Translations under genes and position numbers: made by a program | In this document: positions 43,212 to 44,403 of the stretch, in pieces | Position numbering within the stretch: position 1 is the stretch's first letter | How the letters are laid out: each line of letters opens with the position of its first letter | The notes under the pieces: model-generated | What the model saw: the letters and a program-made list of their open reading frames with translations, nothing else | Database searches by the model: none | What the model was told of the DNA's origin: nothing | Origin: Calditrichales bacterium | GTDB taxonomy: Bacteria > Calditrichota > Calditrichia > Calditrichales > J004 | Assembly (NCBI GenBank): GCA_015493745.1 | Contig: WGCN01000087.1 | Coordinates: forward strand, 1-44,403 | Direction: 5' to 3' | Length of the DNA stretch: 44,403 nt

Positions 43212-43856
43212 TTACTTTAGCTGGTTAACTTTGTCTGCCGGGATATCGGCCAGTTTTGCATTTTGCGTACGTTGCAGAGCCCGCACATAGGCTACAATGG
43301 CCCAGCGGTCATTTACATTGAAAATTTGTTTACGGTAGGCCGGCATATTGCGTATCCCGTTGCTGATGATATCGAACAACTGGCCATCCGTATAATCGAT
43401 AATATTCTGCTGATGGAAAGAAGGCGGTCTGAGGAATCCCCTTTTGGGAACGATGCCATTTCCATCACCGGCCTTACTGTGGCACGGAGCACAAAAGATA
43501 TTATAACGCTCCTGGCCTCGGGTCATCAGCGCCTCGGTTACCTCAACAGGAATACGCTTAACAAAATCACCTTTTTCATCCTTGCCGTAAAAAAGGGCAT
43601 CATTTTCATGAAAATCATCGCGGGCAACCGTTCCTTCCGGCGGCATACGCATAGCGCGACCGTCGGCAAAAAAAGGACTGGCCTCCATGGCGTCATAGCG
43701 GGCCTGGTCATCCATATTGGGATTAAGATGGATAGGCGGTTTTTCGGAAGGCTTTCCACGCATGCAGCTCATCATTGTTACCGATAAGATGGCCAAAAAC
43801 GCATACATTAGCCACGAATGTCTTATATGTTTTTTCACTACTTTATCCTTCATCAT
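43212..43856 (-). CDS. actE: Alternative complex III mono-haem cytochrome c subunit ActE
   Basis: A 214-aa lipoprotein cytochrome. An N-terminal basic and hydrophobic signal ends at a lipobox-like MMSC (about residue 31). The haem site is CAPCH (about 117-121), and the axial methionine is probably in IRNMPAYR (about 168-175). The sequence GQERYNIFCAPCHSKAGDG is typical of ActE. Two start codons stand together (43856 and 43853). It begins two bases after the actD stop. It should carry electrons from the haem/Fe-S part of the complex to the oxidase. Confidence 0.92.
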   Translation of the reverse strand: MMKDKVVKKHIRHSWLMYAFLAILSVTMMSCMRGKPSEKPPIHLNPNMDDQARYDAMEASPFFADGRAMRMPPEGTVARDDFHENDALFYGKDEKGDFVKRIPVEVTEALMTRGQERYNIFCAPCHSKAGDGNGIVPKRGFLRPPSFHQQNIIDYTDGQLFDIISNGIRNMPAYRKQIFNVNDRWAIVAYVRALQRTQNAKLADIPADKVNQLK

Positions 43857-43857
43857 G

Positions 43858-44397
43858 TTATTCTTCCAATAACTCTATGTTTTTTCCACCGATAGATTCC
43901 AGGAACTGTTGTGTCTTTTCACTGTGAAACAGGGGATCTTTAGCTTCAATACTTACAAAAAAGCCATCATCGGAGAATTTTCCGAAATTATCCGAATAAA
44001 AGAGAGGGTGATGCAGGCGAGGAAGCCCGTTTAACCCCAACATGACCACCACGGCCGTAATGGCCGAGGTCAGTACCATTACCGCCCAACTGGCCACCCC
44101 GAAGGTCTGATAGCTGAACAGGGGCTTACCGGACAGTATCAGGGGGTAGTCAATGGCCGAAGTCCATCCCTGAAAAGCCATCATGCCCAGAAAAGCGATA
44201 AAGGCTACGGTACCCACGATCCACCCCAGGGGCGAACGCTTTTCACCCATGGCGTCATCCATGCCGTGAATGGGAAAGGGTGAATGACAATCATAAGCTT
44301 TGTATCCCGCTTCATTGACTTTTTCGGCGGCATGGAGTAAGTCCGCGGGATCCTTAAACTCCGCCAAAACGGCAACTGCTTTTTTCTGTTTTTCCAT
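43858..44397 (-). CDS. actD: Alternative complex III subunit ActD (DUF3341)
   Basis: A 179-aa protein with a soluble N-terminal part (about residues 1-52), two membrane helices (about 58-80 and 100-122) and a C-terminal soluble part with DGFFVSIEAKDP. The motif YDCHSPFPIHGMDDAMG is the hallmark of ActD/DUF3341. It is complete, starting six bases from the right edge. actA, actB and actC would be expected just outside the window. Confidence 0.92.
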   Translation of the reverse strand: MEKQKKAVAVLAEFKDPADLLHAAEKVNEAGYKAYDCHSPFPIHGMDDAMGEKRSPLGWIVGTVAFIAFLGMMAFQGWTSAIDYPLILSGKPLFSYQTFGVASWAVMVLTSAITAVVVMLGLNGLPRLHHPLFYSDNFGKFSDDGFFVSIEAKDPLFHSEKTQQFLESIGGKNIELLEE

Positions 44398-44403
44398 TAG
44401 TGT

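Overview
The window reads as chromosomal DNA of a respiratory, chemo-organotrophic bacterium that also has anaerobic-type ferredoxin metabolism. The genes sit in long, tightly packed operons. An alternative complex III (ActD/E/F) next to an A2-type caa3 oxidase, two Rnf complexes, 2-oxoacid:ferredoxin oxidoreductases and a PduS/PduT pair suggest a member of the FCB superphylum, possibly Calditrichota. That placement is inference from gene content; no rRNA or taxonomic marker is present. I see no tRNA, rRNA, CRISPR array, insertion sequence or phage gene.

Layout. 0.3-1.0 kb (-): a small glycine-rich membrane protein and a helix-hairpin-helix (DUF4332-type) protein. 1.4-3.3 kb (+): pduS-pduT, the electron-transfer pair of a bacterial microcompartment, without other compartment genes. 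3.4-4.3 kb (-): a PAPS-type sulfotransferase. 4.7-19.9 kb (+), operon 1: korA-korB, an 820-aa PFOR-derived protein, rnfB, a 1423-aa PFOR-derived protein, rnfC-D-G-E-A and a 59-aa Cys-rich membrane protein. 20.2-21.2 kb (+): a DinB-family protein and a lone receiver-domain protein. 21.4-23.6 kb (-): monomeric isocitrate dehydrogenase. 23.9-35.1 kb (+), operon 2: rnfB, a giant 1645-aa pyruvate/2-oxoacid:ferredoxin oxidoreductase, rnfC-D-G-E-A and a plant-type ferredoxin-NADP reductase. 35.1-44.4 kb (-): actD-actE-actF, a small membrane protein, sco, coxB-A-C-D, sco, DUF420 and class 2 pyrD; the rest of the alternative complex III genes should lie beyond the right edge.

The most unusual feature is the pair of Rnf operons, each with a PFOR-family gene inserted between rnfB and rnfC. 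In operon 2 that protein looks catalytically complete: it has the YPITPST motif, a GDG...N thiamine diphosphate site, four proximal-cluster cysteines, two ferredoxin-type clusters and a fused C-terminal ferredoxin. In operon 1 the paralogue has lost the thiamine site and all proximal-cluster cysteines but keeps both ferredoxin-type clusters. A second paralogue (820 aa) has lost everything except the C-terminal ferredoxin. A separate, intact KorAB lies directly upstream.

My inference is that these are two versions of an oxidoreductase-Rnf supercomplex that passes 2-oxoacid electrons directly into the ion-pumping Rnf. In operon 2 the PFOR is both catalyst and conductor. In operon 1 the PFOR fold has become a non-catalytic, iron-sulfur scaffold for KorAB. 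Isocitrate dehydrogenase, which makes 2-oxoglutarate and NADPH, lies between the operons, and operon 2 ends in a ferredoxin-NADP reductase. Ferredoxin, NAD(H), NADP(H) and the membrane ion gradient therefore meet in this locus, next to the aerobic chain from quinol through ActABCDEF to caa3 oxidase.
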